From contig CAYPEI010000003.1 of the NCBI GenBank assembly GCA_964409775.1, forward strand, positions 62,001 through 126,000: a stretch of DNA of 64,000 nucleotides. The letters are read 5' to 3'. The notes below the pieces were generated by a model that was given only the letters and a program-made list of their open reading frames with translations, made no database searches and was not told the origin of the DNA. This DNA is from JAHBXL01 sp964409775 (GTDB lineage Bacteria > Planctomycetota > Phycisphaerae > Phycisphaerales > UBA1924). The position numbers and the translations under genes are program-made. Every line of letters begins with the position of its first letter. Position 1 is the stretch's first letter. This document shows positions 33,528-42,843 of this stretch, in pieces.

Positions 33528-34268
33528 TCACGGGCTCGCCACCCAGATCACCTGCCCATTCTCCGCATCCCGCTCCCCCTCCACGCAGCCCACGATCACC
33601 CGCGCCACATCTTCCGGCGCAAGCGCCTTCGCCCGCGGGATCATCTTCTCCGGGAAGCTCGCCCGCAGCATCGGCGTCTCCACCGCCCCCGGCGCAACCG
33701 CGAACGCACGCACCCCGATCGCACGCCCCTCCTTCGCGCACGATTGCGCCATCAGGTTCACGCTCGCCTTCGCCGCGGCGTACGCAAAGAACCCCGCGAA
33801 CGGGTCCTTCGTCGCCATCGACGACACGTTCACGATCGTCGCCCGCGCCGATTCGCCCCGCGCCTTCGCCTCTTCCGCCTGCCGCCGGAACACGCCCCAC
33901 GCCGCCGCGATCACGTACCCCGGCCCCAGCGCGTTCACCGCAAAGCACTCCTCCAGCATCTCCGGAGTCGTCTTGTCGATCGCCGCCAGCGGTGCGCTCC
34001 CCGCGTTGTTCACCACAGCATCCAGTCGCCCGAACCGCCACACCGTCTCCTCCACCGCCGCCGCGGCGTGTTCCGGCACCGAAACGTCCCCCGCCAGAAC
34101 CAGCACGCGTGCCTCCGCGTCCTCCCCGATCAGCCCCGCCGTCTCGTCGAGCGCGCTGCGACGACGCCCCACCAGCGCCACACGCCACCCCGCCGCGCCA
34201 AGCGAGACCGCCACCGCACGCCCGATCCCCGACCCCGCCCCTGTCACCAGCGCAACGCGTTCGCCCAT
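33528..34268 (-). CDS. Short-chain dehydrogenase/reductase (SDR)
   Basis: A 246-residue NAD(P)-dependent oxidoreductase with classical SDR motifs: cofactor loop 'ALVTGAGSGIGRAVAVSL' (TGxxxGxG), 'LDAVVNNAGSAPLAAIDK' (NNAG), catalytic Ser in 'ATIVNVSSMATKDPFAG' and the YxxxK in 'FFAYAAAKASVNLMAQ', with 'VAPGAVETPML' after. Substrate cannot be told. ATG at 34268; a GTG/ATG further upstream (34289) adds 'MGRREEV' and is less likely. Divergent from xylulokinase by 93 bases, so a role in sugar or polyol oxidation is possible but unproven. Confidence 0.9.
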   Translation of the reverse strand: MGERVALVTGAGSGIGRAVAVSLGAAGWRVALVGRRRSALDETAGLIGEDAEARVLVLAGDVSVPEHAAAAVEETVWRFGRLDAVVNNAGSAPLAAIDKTTPEMLEECFAVNALGPGYVIAAAWGVFRRQAEEAKARGESARATIVNVSSMATKDPFAGFFAYAAAKASVNLMAQSCAKEGRAIGVRAFAVAPGAVETPMLRASFPEKMIPRAKALAPEDVARVIVGCVEGERDAENGQVIWVASP

Positions 34269-34361
34269 GACTTCCTCTCTTCGCCCCACGCGCCGTGTGT
34301 TCGTCCGCCCTCCCCTTCGGATTCACCCGCGCTCGTCTTCCCGAAACGGTAGACTGCGGCC

Positions 34362-35966
34362 ATGTCACTCCTGCTCGGCCTCGACATCGGCACCTCCGCC
34401 GCCAAGGGCGTCTTGCTCGATGCATCCGCGGGCCAGGGCCGCATCGTCGCCGAAGAGTCTGTCGAGTATCCCCTCAGCCAGCCCCACCCCGGTTGGAGCG
34501 AGCAGGACCCCGAAGACTGGTGGTTCGCCGTCTGCCGCATCTGCCGCGCACTGCTCTCCCGGCCCGCGCTCAAAGGCCGCGAGGTCGCCGCCGTCAGTTT
34601 CTCCGGCCAGATGCACGGCTCGGTCTTCCTCGGGCACGATGCTTCCGCCTCCGGCGGCCGCGCTCACCCGCTCCGCCCCGCCATCCTCTGGAACGACCAG
34701 CGCACCGCGCGCGAGTGCGAGCAGATCGAGGCGGCTGTGGGCGGCGAAGTGGTGGGGGCAGTGGGGGGGCGAAGAAGGCTCGTCGAACTCGTCGGCAACG
34801 CCGCGCTCACGGGCTTCACGCTCCCCAAGGTCCTCTGGCTGCGCGAAAACGAGCCCGATCGCTTCAAGCGCGTCCGCGCCATCATCCTCCCCAAGGACTT
34901 TATCCGCTTCCGTTTCACCGGCGAACTCGCGACCGACGTCAGCGACGGCGCGGGCCTGCTCGCGCTCGATGTCGATGCCCGCACGCGCTGGTCGGCGACG
35001 CTGCTGGGCGCGCTCCATCTCGATCCCTCCCTCTTCCCGCCAATCATCGAGTCCTGCTCCGTCGCCGGTCTCATCTCCGACTGGGCCGCCGAGCAGACCG
35101 GCCTCCCCATCGGCACCCCCGTTGTCGCCGGCGCGGGCGACAACCAGGCCGGCGCAATCGGCGCGGGCATCGTCACGCCCGGCACCGTCCTCGCCGCGCT
35201 CGGCACCAGCGGCGTCATCTACGCCCACACCGACAAACCCCGCCGGGACCTTCCCCCGCCCGGCGCTCCAGCCGATGCACCCGCGGGCCGCCTCCACACC
35301 ATGTGCGCGGCCGACGGCACCGCTTCCCATCCCGGCGGCTGGTCTCTCACCGGCTGCATGCTCTCCGCCGCAGGCTCGCTCCGCTGGGCCCGCTCCGTCC
35401 TCGCCCCCGACCGCTCCTACAACGATCTCTGCGCCGACGCCGCCGCCATCGCCCCCGGCTGCGAGGGTCTCATCTTCCTGCCCTACCTCACCGGCGAGCG
35501 CTGCCCGCACCCCGACCCTGCGGCGCGTGCAGGCTGGATCGGCCTCACCTCGCGCCACACCCGCGCCCACATGGTCCGTGCGGTCCTCGAAGGTGTCGCC
35601 TTCGGCATGACGCAGATGCTCGACCTCATGCGCGCGGCGGGCGTCCCGGTCTCCTCCGCCCGTCTCGGCGGCGGCGGCGCAAAGTCGCAACTCTGGCGAC
35701 AGATCCTCGCCGACAACTTCAACGTCCCCTGCCAACTCGTCGCAGGCGGCGGCGACGAAGGCCCCGCCCTCGGCGCCGCCATCATGGCCGGCGTCGGCGT
35801 CGGCGCCTTCCCCTCCGCCGCCGCGGCCTGCAAATCCCTCATCCCCATCGTCTCCGAAATCCAACCCGACCCCGCAACCTCAGCCGCCTACATCCGCCGC
35901 CGCGCCACCTACAACCACCTCTACCACGACCTCCGCGCCACTTTCACCGAACTCTCAGCGCCCTAG
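34362..35966 (+). CDS. xylB: Xylulokinase
   Basis: A 534-residue FGGY-family sugar kinase that phosphorylates D-xylulose to xylulose 5-phosphate. N-terminal ATPase motif 'LLGLDIGTSAAKGVLLD'; 'VSFSGQMHGSVFLGHD' and 'RPAILWNDQRTARECEQIEA' (substrate site); 'GNAALTGFTLPKVLWLRENE' , the xylulokinase signature; 'PVVAGAGDNQAGAIGAGI'; 'GLIFLPYLTGERCPHPDPAA'; 'ARLGGGGAKSQLWRQILAD' (second FGGY signature). Slightly longer than E. coli XylB (484) owing to insertions with Gly/Ala runs (~130 and ~300). Followed 196 bases later by xylA on the same strand. Confidence 0.93.
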   Translation: MSLLLGLDIGTSAAKGVLLDASAGQGRIVAEESVEYPLSQPHPGWSEQDPEDWWFAVCRICRALLSRPALKGREVAAVSFSGQMHGSVFLGHDASASGGRAHPLRPAILWNDQRTARECEQIEAAVGGEVVGAVGGRRRLVELVGNAALTGFTLPKVLWLRENEPDRFKRVRAIILPKDFIRFRFTGELATDVSDGAGLLALDVDARTRWSATLLGALHLDPSLFPPIIESCSVAGLISDWAAEQTGLPIGTPVVAGAGDNQAGAIGAGIVTPGTVLAALGTSGVIYAHTDKPRRDLPPPGAPADAPAGRLHTMCAADGTASHPGGWSLTGCMLSAAGSLRWARSVLAPDRSYNDLCADAAAIAPGCEGLIFLPYLTGERCPHPDPAARAGWIGLTSRHTRAHMVRAVLEGVAFGMTQMLDLMRAAGVPVSSARLGGGGAKSQLWRQILADNFNVPCQLVAGGGDEGPALGAAIMAGVGVGAFPSAAAACKSLIPIVSEIQPDPATSAAYIRRRATYNHLYHDLRATFTELSAP

Positions 35967-35992
35967 TCCTGTGTGAACCTGCCTTGGTTTCC

Positions 35993-36044
35993 AACCTCCC
36001 CGAAGGGGGAGGTGCCGCCGAAGGCGGCGGTGGGGGCTCCTGCG
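35993..36044. repeat. Two-hairpin intergenic repeat, copy 1
   Basis: AACCTCCCC...GGGGGAGGT stem directly followed by GCCGCCGAAGGCGGCGG stem and GTGGGGGCTC. A second copy lies at 43872-43924 with compensating changes in both stems. Located between xylB and xylA. Confidence 0.8.
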
Positions 36045-36093
36045 TTTCCTTCGTTCCCTCCTTCGCGCTCTTCGTGCCCTTCGCGTTAAGCAT

Positions 36094-36156
36094 CCTCCGC
36101 ACTCCGCACTCCGCACTCCGCACTCCGCACTCCGCAATCCAAAATCCAAAATCGGA
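36094..36156. repeat. Heptanucleotide tandem repeat (ACTCCGC)
   Basis: Five exact tandem ACTCCGC units at 36101-36135, preceded by CCTCCGC and followed by three AATCC-type heptamers (AATCCAA, AATCCAA, AATCGGA). Ends 7 bases before the xylA start codon. One of five related loci in the window. Confidence 0.85.
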
Positions 36157-36162
36157 CACCCC

Positions 36163-37308
36163 ATGCCCCTCCTCGACCTCCGCCCCCAATCCGTCCGCCG
36201 TTCCCCCGCCGACACCCTCAAGCACCTCAAGTCCTTCTCCCTGGACCTGAAGTTCTCCGCCGGCATCTGGTTCCTCTCCCCCGCGCAAAGCCGCTTCCAC
36301 GACAAGTACTTCTCCGACCTCACCATCGAGCAGCGCCTCGACATCGCGAGCAAACTCGCCAAGGACGGGCTCAGCGCCCTCGAAGCCCACTACCCCAACG
36401 AGATCAACGAGGACAACGCTGGTCTCTGGCAGACCTTCAGCCGGCAGACCGGCATCCGCATCCTCACCGTCATCCCGCTCCTCTTCTGGGACAAGCAGTT
36501 CGAGTTCGGCTCGCTCAGCAACCCGCTCCCCGCGCCGCGCAAGGCCGCGATCGAGCGCACCATCGCCGCACTCCGCCTCAACAAGCAACTCGACACCGAC
36601 TTCGCCGTCGTCTGGCCCGGCATCGACGGCTACGAGCACGGCTTCGGCCTCGACTTCGCCGCGGCCCGCGCCCGCTTCGCCGAGGGCCTCGCCGAAGCGC
36701 TCGACGCCGTCCCCGGCGTCCGCATCGCCTTCGAGCCCAAGCCCTACGAGCCCCGCGGCCACATCCTCTACGGAACCACACCCGAGGGCATCCTCCTCGG
36801 CCGCGATGTCGAAGCCATGCTCCGTCACGCCGACAACAGGAAACTCCTCGTCCAGGGCCACAAACTCGTCTGCATGAACCCCGAAGTCGGCCACGCCCTC
36901 ATGGGACTCGAAGATGGCGCGTACGCCTTCAGTTGGCCCCTCTCAGAGTCCCGCCTCGCCCACACCCACTGGAACAGCCAGCCCCTTGGCAACTACGACC
37001 AGGACCTCGGCGTCGGCGTCATCTCGCCCGAGGTCACCGAAGGCATCCTCTACACCCTCAAACTCCACGGCTATCGCGGCTACTTCGGCATCGACATCAA
37101 CCCCGAGCGCATCCCGGTCGACATCGCCCTCCGCAACTCCTTCGACGCCCTCCGCGCCGCCAACGACCGCATCGACTCCCTCGACCACGAATCCCTCATC
37201 GCCTGCCACAACCACCCCGACCGCGCCCGCGGCTGGCTCGACGCCTACCTCACCCGCGCCCGCGCCTCCCGCCCCGAAAAACTCACGCCCCTGCCGCGGC
37301 TGGTCTGA
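36163..37308 (+). CDS. xylA: Xylose isomerase-family TIM-barrel protein
   Basis: A 381-residue protein that isomerises D-xylose to D-xylulose if it is a true XylA, fitting the adjacent xylB. Seen: 'LKFSAGIWFLSPAQSRFHDK', 'VVWPGIDGYEHGFGLDF' (metal/substrate region, compare the family's 'WGGREGYE'), 'VRIAFEPKPYEPRGHILYG' (family 'EPKP.EP..H'), 'LVCMNPEVGHALMGLED' (family 'NxExxHxxxAG'), and 'FGIDINPER'. The metal-binding Glu, His and Asp positions appear kept, but the exact motif spelling diverges from the classical enzyme, so another sugar-isomerase substrate is possible. ATG at 36163, immediately behind a heptanucleotide repeat, without an obvious ribosome site. Confidence 0.85.
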   Translation: MPLLDLRPQSVRRSPADTLKHLKSFSLDLKFSAGIWFLSPAQSRFHDKYFSDLTIEQRLDIASKLAKDGLSALEAHYPNEINEDNAGLWQTFSRQTGIRILTVIPLLFWDKQFEFGSLSNPLPAPRKAAIERTIAALRLNKQLDTDFAVVWPGIDGYEHGFGLDFAAARARFAEGLAEALDAVPGVRIAFEPKPYEPRGHILYGTTPEGILLGRDVEAMLRHADNRKLLVQGHKLVCMNPEVGHALMGLEDGAYAFSWPLSESRLAHTHWNSQPLGNYDQDLGVGVISPEVTEGILYTLKLHGYRGYFGIDINPERIPVDIALRNSFDALRAANDRIDSLDHESLIACHNHPDRARGWLDAYLTRARASRPEKLTPLPRLV

Positions 37309-37396
37309 CGCGCTACGGCACTGCCCGAGAACGGGAAGCGCGAATACTTGACCAAGCAAAGTTCTTTCGCGCTGAATCACGCAACCGACACTTGCA

Positions 37397-38605
37397 ATGG
37401 ACGTATGTGGTGGTACCTTCCCCACGGATGAGAGGGCTGACTCGGCAATCCCGAGGAGACCGCCCTTGTTGCATGCAAGTCGTTCAACTTCTATCGGACC
37501 CTCCGATCGTGGCATCGAGCTTCCGCTCGATGGTGCCGCAGAGCGGCAGAGCTTCGGGGTCGGCACGGCCCTGAGCTTGACTGCTGTTCTCGCCCTCGCT
37601 TCACGCACGCTCGCCGACATCGACCCGGTTTCCGGCATCGACTTTGTGACCATCACCCACCCCGGCAATGCCCCGTGGACTGGCGATGGTACTGGTGGCG
37701 ACCGGGCCATAGGCCGCGGCGGCGTCGATTACGAGTACCGCATTGGCCGGTTCGAGGTGACAACCAGCCAGTGGGTCGAGTTCATGAACGCGGCGCGGGA
37801 CCGTCCGGCCGGGGACAGCATTCCTTTCGTCAATGTTCCGTCGAACTGGGGCGCGGTGGGTGCAGCCCCGCAGAACGGCGGCCAGCGATGGAGTGTCCCC
37901 TCGGGCAACGAGATGCGCGCGGTGGGCGGCGTGACGTGGCGGATGGCGGCGGTGTACTGCAACTGGCTGCACAACGGGAAGGCCACCAACCGCGAGGCGT
38001 TCCTCAGCGGCGCGTACGATGTGAGTACGTTCGGCTACAACGGAAGCATGTTCACGGATCAGGCCGCGCGGTCGCCCGGCGCGACGTACTTCATCCCGAC
38101 GTGGGACGAGTGGTTGAAGGCAGTTCACTTCGACCCCAACCGTCACGGCGAGAACCAACCGGGGTACTGGCTGGGGCCATATTCGGCCAACACAATCCCC
38201 GCAGGCGGGCCACCTGGACAGGGCAATGCGAACACGCGAGAATTTGCCGGATGGCAATCCGTGCCGCTCGGCGCGTACGACCGTCAGACTCCGTGGGGCC
38301 TGTACGACGCTGCAGGTGCGACTGGGGAGTGGACGGAGTCAATACTCCAGTTTGAGACTGAGAACTACCGCATTTATGACGGTTCATTCTGGAACTCGAA
38401 CTCGAGCGGCGTCTCTGACCTCATCTATTACCGGGCGGGTGATCTTCCCAGCATTCCGACTTGGCAGTTTGGACTACGTATAGCGGCCGTCGTTCCATGC
38501 CCGGGCGCGTGCCCCGTGCTCGTGGGGGCCTTCGTGTGGACCGCACGCAGGAAACGACGGAGCAGCACATGCGACATCGCCTCTGGACGGCAGTCGGTCT
38601 TGTAG
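37397..38605 (+). CDS. SUMF1/formylglycine-generating-enzyme-like protein with PEP-CTERM-like tail (copy 1)
   Basis: A protein of up to 402 residues with an FGE-sulfatase fold: 'YEYRIGRFEVTTSQWVEFMN' , 'VTWRMAAVYCNWLHNGKATN' , 'YFIPTWDEWLKAVHFDP' and 'PWGLYDAAGATGEWTES' match the family's substrate-loop regions. The catalytic Cys pair of true FGE is not evident, so a structural or binding role is likelier. A hydrophobic signal-like stretch 'TALSLTAVLALASRTLAD' is preceded by ~55 odd residues, so the true start may be a TTG (e.g. near 37465) instead of the ATG at 37397. The C-terminus 'VPCPGACPVLVGAFVWTARR' plus basic residues resembles a PEP-CTERM sorting tail. The next gene starts inside its last 37 bases. 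Confidence 0.75.
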   Translation: MDVCGGTFPTDERADSAIPRRPPLLHASRSTSIGPSDRGIELPLDGAAERQSFGVGTALSLTAVLALASRTLADIDPVSGIDFVTITHPGNAPWTGDGTGGDRAIGRGGVDYEYRIGRFEVTTSQWVEFMNAARDRPAGDSIPFVNVPSNWGAVGAAPQNGGQRWSVPSGNEMRAVGGVTWRMAAVYCNWLHNGKATNREAFLSGAYDVSTFGYNGSMFTDQAARSPGATYFIPTWDEWLKAVHFDPNRHGENQPGYWLGPYSANTIPAGGPPGQGNANTREFAGWQSVPLGAYDRQTPWGLYDAAGATGEWTESILQFETENYRIYDGSFWNSNSSGVSDLIYYRAGDLPSIPTWQFGLRIAAVVPCPGACPVLVGAFVWTARRKRRSSTCDIASGRQSVL

Positions 38606-41445
38606 CAACCACCTTCTTCACTCAACTAGGAGCAGCGCAGGACATTCGAGTGGATATCTCGACAGATGGCGGGGATAACTACACCTCGCTCTTCCCGCCG
38701 CCCGCATCACTTCCTGCTGCGGGCGATCCGATCACACTCAATCTCGGAACGGTCTCGACTGATACGTTGATCCGCTTTGCGAGTGATTCCAGTCTGGCGA
38801 ATCTTGGTGCAGTGACAATCAACGGGACGCTTGGCAGTGCCGGGGTCGTGCTGTCACTTCTCGTGGTGCATCGTGATGAGGATCCATTTCCTGTCCAGCC
38901 AGCCGAGCCATTACCGGCGGGCGTGATAAACGTTGGCGGCTTCACGATCTCCAACTCCGGTCTTCGCGCCAACACCCGTATCGCGGTTGCCGCGACTGGC
39001 AATCTCACGGGCAGCATTGAAGTCGGTCACGTCTTCCGTCTTCAGTTCAACGGTTCAGTTGGCGAAATCCAAGCGGCGGTAACGGCGATAGCGGAGAACG
39101 GATCAGCCGTCACATATACGGGTGTCGATGACGAGAATAACAATCCCTATCACGCCGAACCCATGGCCTACATCCGCGAGTCGAAGAAAATCAGCGGCAA
39201 TCTCACCGCGACCGCGGGCGACATCGGCATCGTCAGCATCGGCACAACCGCCGCGGCGACCGACGGCCTGCAAGCGAATGTCAAGGCCCTCTCCGGACAG
39301 ATCAAGAGCATCTACTGCGCTGGGGCGATCGGCAACTCTGCAGCCTCCCCCGCCGTCCTCCCCGAGATCTGGGCGCGGGACCGCATCGGCGAAATCATCG
39401 CCCGCGACTCCGAAAGCATGACGCCCGAGGATGTTCTTGAGAAGGACTTCTACGCCAGTGTCAAAGCCGGGAAGGGCCGCACGAGCGAGGGCGCGCCGAT
39501 GCCCCGCGAAGATGGCGCACTCACGATGATCCGTACCAAGGGCGATTACGACGGTGTCATCGACGTGTTCAACATCTCGCAACCCGATGGGACCGATGCT
39601 CAATGTGGAATTCTGGTGGATGGTGAGGTTCTGTGCGCCATCAACGTCGATTACCTCGTGCATGGCGACATCATTGCGTCGTCTTTTCCTCAGCCCATTA
39701 CGATCGGCGTGCAACTCAAGGGTGCGCTCGTCGCTACAGATCAGGCAAAGGGTGTCATCACGAGCGTGACCGTTGGCCGCAGCGACACGACTCGGGCAAA
39801 GCAATACACCGAGATATGGGTCTATCCGGCGGAAGAACCCACGGGCGCTGTGCAGTATACGCGAGGACTCGTTGGCGCGAACCCGCGCCCAAATGACTAC
39901 GGCATTCGTTTCCCCGCTGCAGAGGATGCTTGGTTTGGCACAAGCCGAACCGCGTGCAATGTGAGCAACGGCATCTTCAATGGCGCGATCGACCGCTTGA
40001 TCCGGGCACCGCGGATCGATTTCCTCTCAGTGGCCGCGATGACGCAGGACGCGGACAGCGTCGGCACGCTCGACAAGAAAAACCCGCCCCGGATTGAGGC
40101 AGTCAGCATCGGCGAGTGCATCGTCGATTACCTGCACACCGGCGTGATCTGGTCCGGACAGTTGGAGTTCGACTCGGGGTGCTCGAACTGCGGCGGGACG
40201 GGGTTCGCGTGCATCGACAACGATCCATCCAACGACTTCGCCATGATCGAGAGTTTGGCGATCGAGTGCATCGCACGCTACGGCGCAGTGTGGTTCACCG
40301 GCTGCGAGCATCCCGAGTTCGGCAATGTCTTTGGTGGACTGCACGTCGATACGCTCGCGGCAGATGAAACGATCTGGATCCGCGAACAACTCGGCACAGA
40401 TCAGTACTGCGACATGCCCGCCGAATACGGCTACTCGGATCCGGTCTTCAATCAGGACTATGACGATGGAACGCCGCGCACGATCAATGGCCCCTCCGTC
40501 AGCCGCATTGTGATTCATGATGCGCCGGATGCCGATCCGACTCCGCCCGCGCTCCCGACCGGCCTCGTCGGCCAGATCATCATCAACGGCGGGAACAACG
40601 AGAACGCGGAGGACTTCTGGGCAGGTACGGTCGAGATCGGGTCGTCCGTCACTCTCGGTGAAGGACTCGGTGGTGACGATGAGGCGCCGCACTACAACAG
40701 GTTGCCTGCCGATCTCGGCGGCGGCTCCGTCGGTCTCGCACCCTTCGGACTCCACGGCACGGCTTGCGTCCCGCCGCACGACACCATCGGTCTGCGCCTT
40801 CAGGACCAGCTGGTCTATACCGACTTCGATGTGGAGAACTCAAGGCCAGTGCGCATCCGCTCTTACGGCCCTGTGACCAGTACTGCGGTTACGATCTACG
40901 CGGGTGTGGTCGATCCGGAAGGCGATGGTGAGTGCACGACCGCAGACATCACCGCGATGTTCGACAAGACGTTGCACCCCGACGGCGATCCCCGCTCGAT
41001 CGGGCTGGGTTGCGATGCTGCCTACCTGATGAAGACAGGGATCATCCGAGTCGTACCCAGCGGCATCGCGTGCGCCGATGTCGACGGCAACCCCGATGTC
41101 GGTTGGCAGACCATGCCGTGCAGTGAACCGGGATACTGGACCGAAGTTGCGCCCGACTGCAACAACAACGGCGACAACGACCAATGGGAGATCGATGAGG
41201 ACATCAACCAGCCCATCACCGGATGCATAGGCAACTGCGCTGCCGATTGGGACGGCAACTTCGATGTCGCCGTGCCGGACATCTTTGCATTCCTCTCTGA
41301 TTGGTTCGCCAATGAACCCACTGCGATCTGCTACGGCGTCGAGGACCCGCCCAGCCCACCGACCGTCCCACCGTGCGGCGTAGTCGCGATCTTCAACTTC
41401 CTCAGCGACTGGTTCGCCTCCCGTGGCGACGACTGCGCCGCGTAG
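38569..41445 (+). CDS. Large exported protein with dockerin-like tag (copy 1)
   Basis: A 958-residue exported protein. Signal peptide 'LWTAVGLVATTFFTQLGAAQ'. The middle is beta-rich with alternating short hydrophobic strands ('GVITSVTVGRSD', 'GAIDRLIRAPRIDFLSVAA', 'SVSRIVIHDAPDAD'), suggesting a beta-solenoid. Conserved blocks shared with the gene at 49146 are 'LGGGSVGLAPFGLHGTACVP' and 'KTLHPDGDPRSIGLG'. Two dockerin-like halves end it: 'DWDGNFDVAVPDIFAFLSDW' and a degenerate 'PCGVVAIFNFLSDWFASRGD' that has lost its acidic loop. ATG at 38569 with GGAG 5-8 bases before lies within the end of the SUMF1-like gene, implying coupling. Followed by a terminator at 41483. Confidence 0.85.
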   Translation: MRHRLWTAVGLVATTFFTQLGAAQDIRVDISTDGGDNYTSLFPPPASLPAAGDPITLNLGTVSTDTLIRFASDSSLANLGAVTINGTLGSAGVVLSLLVVHRDEDPFPVQPAEPLPAGVINVGGFTISNSGLRANTRIAVAATGNLTGSIEVGHVFRLQFNGSVGEIQAAVTAIAENGSAVTYTGVDDENNNPYHAEPMAYIRESKKISGNLTATAGDIGIVSIGTTAAATDGLQANVKALSGQIKSIYCAGAIGNSAASPAVLPEIWARDRIGEIIARDSESMTPEDVLEKDFYASVKAGKGRTSEGAPMPREDGALTMIRTKGDYDGVIDVFNISQPDGTDAQCGILVDGEVLCAINVDYLVHGDIIASSFPQPITIGVQLKGALVATDQAKGVITSVTVGRSDTTRAKQYTEIWVYPAEEPTGAVQYTRGLVGANPRPNDYGIRFPAAEDAWFGTSRTACNVSNGIFNGAIDRLIRAPRIDFLSVAAMTQDADSVGTLDKKNPPRIEAVSIGECIVDYLHTGVIWSGQLEFDSGCSNCGGTGFACIDNDPSNDFAMIESLAIECIARYGAVWFTGCEHPEFGNVFGGLHVDTLAADETIWIREQLGTDQYCDMPAEYGYSDPVFNQDYDDGTPRTINGPSVSRIVIHDAPDADPTPPALPTGLVGQIIINGGNNENAEDFWAGTVEIGSSVTLGEGLGGDDEAPHYNRLPADLGGGSVGLAPFGLHGTACVPPHDTIGLRLQDQLVYTDFDVENSRPVRIRSYGPVTSTAVTIYAGVVDPEGDGECTTADITAMFDKTLHPDGDPRSIGLGCDAAYLMKTGIIRVVPSGIACADVDGNPDVGWQTMPCSEPGYWTEVAPDCNNNGDNDQWEIDEDINQPITGCIGNCAADWDGNFDVAVPDIFAFLSDWFANEPTAICYGVEDPPSPPTVPPCGVVAIFNFLSDWFASRGDDCAA

Positions 41446-41482
41446 TCTCTCAGCAATCTGCCATCCGCGACACACCCAGTGG

Positions 41483-41512
41483 CCCGGGCCAAGATGCCCG
41501 GGTCTCTTTTTG
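41483..41512 (+). terminator. Rho-independent terminator
   Basis: CCCGGGC, six-base loop, GCCCGGG, then TCTCTTTTT, 37 bases after the dockerin-tagged gene. Ends the SUMF1/dockerin unit. Confidence 0.85.
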
Positions 41513-41589
41513 CCCCTCTTCCCACATCGGCCTGCGTTCGATGCTTGGTTGCCGGTGCCGCCGGATGCCCGGCTTATCACCCTTGATTC

Positions 41590-42603
41590 ATGCCCCTATA
41601 TTCCGCCATGCCCGAGAGAGACCAATCCGCCGCCGCCGCCGCCCGAATCCACCCCATCGTGGTCGCCCCATCCGGGCCCTCAGCCACGCCGCGGCAGCGA
41701 TTCGACATCAAACACATCCCCTTCGAGTCCCCCGTCCACGATGTCATGGACGGTGCCCAGCGCCAGGAAATCCAGATCCACGAGCACGGCTTCGTCGCCC
41801 TCGTCGATGCCATGCCGCGGCTGGTTCCCGAGGGCCAGACCGCCGATGCCGCCATCGTCCAGGCCGCTCGCGTCTCCTACGGACAGGGCACCAAGAAGGT
41901 GAACGAAGACCGCGGCCTCATCCGCTACCTCCTCCGCCACCGCCACACCACGCCCTTCGAGATGGTCGAGTTCAAGTTCCACATCGCGATGCCCATCTTC
42001 ATCGCCCGCCAGTGGATCCGCCACCGCACCGCCAACGTCAACGAATACTCCGCCCGCTACTCCGTCGTCCCCGACACCTTCTACCGCCCCTCCGCCGAGA
42101 GCGTCCGCAAGCAGAGCAAGTCCAACCGCCAGGGCGGCGCGGAACTCTTCGGCCCCGAGGAGCACATCACCGCCGAGGCGTTCCTGAAGTATCTCGACGA
42201 TGCCGAGTCGCTCTACCAGCGCTACGAGCAACTCCTCGAAGCCGGCGTCTCCCGCGAGCTCGCCCGCATCGGCCTCCCCGTCTCCGCCTACACACAGTGG
42301 TACTGGAAGTGCGACCTGCACAACACGCTCCGCTTCCTCTCCCTCCGCATGGACCCGCACGCGCAGGAAGAGATTCGCATCTACGCCGAGGCGATGTACC
42401 AGTTGCTCGAGCCCATCGTTCCCCTCACGATGGAAGCCTTCCGCGACTACGAACTCGAAGGCGTCCACCTCACGCGCCTCGAGGTCGAAGCCCTGCGTGC
42501 CGAGATGGCCGCGCGGCCTCAATCTCCGCCTGTCGAACTCATCACCGACAACAAGCGCGAGCAGGACGAGTGGCGCGCCAAGCGCGAGAAACTCGGCCTC
42601 TGA
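41590..42603 (+). CDS. thyX: Flavin-dependent thymidylate synthase ThyX
   Basis: ThyX makes dTMP from dUMP with FAD/NADPH and methylene-tetrahydrofolate. The 337-residue protein has the signature 'RHRTANVNEYSARYSVVPD' (RHRx7S, about residues 146-156), with 'LLRHRHTTPFEMVEFKFHI' before it and 'ARIGLPVSAYTQWYWKCDLH' and 'LRFLSLRMDPHAQEEIR' after it, as in the family. It is longer than the bacterial average (~220-250) because of an N-terminal ~60-residue extension and a C-terminal tail. ATGs at 41590 and 41608 are both possible. It stands alone between a terminator and the repeat protein. Confidence 0.95.
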   Translation: MPLYSAMPERDQSAAAAARIHPIVVAPSGPSATPRQRFDIKHIPFESPVHDVMDGAQRQEIQIHEHGFVALVDAMPRLVPEGQTADAAIVQAARVSYGQGTKKVNEDRGLIRYLLRHRHTTPFEMVEFKFHIAMPIFIARQWIRHRTANVNEYSARYSVVPDTFYRPSAESVRKQSKSNRQGGAELFGPEEHITAEAFLKYLDDAESLYQRYEQLLEAGVSRELARIGLPVSAYTQWYWKCDLHNTLRFLSLRMDPHAQEEIRIYAEAMYQLLEPIVPLTMEAFRDYELEGVHLTRLEVEALRAEMAARPQSPPVELITDNKREQDEWRAKREKLGL

Positions 42604-42843
42604 TCCGCCCCCGATGCCTGGCCCGTTCGGGCGGAAAATGGCATGCTGCAACCCTCATACGGGCTGCAAACGGGTCCCTGTTTATGCTCACCTTTTGCGA
42701 ACAGCCCGCCCGATTCGGGAGTTCCCGAAGCGGCGTGGTGGCGCGCTCCCGCCGCGCTGCGCTCAGTACTGCATCGCCGCCCCGGTCTCGTGGAATGCCG
42801 CGGGAGGACGGTGAGTCACGCACCAGTCTGAGAGGAATCGAAC

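Noticed and set aside
36094..36156. Tandem heptamers as a possible CRISPR array
   Set aside because: Units are seven bases with no spacers; no cas genes in the window.
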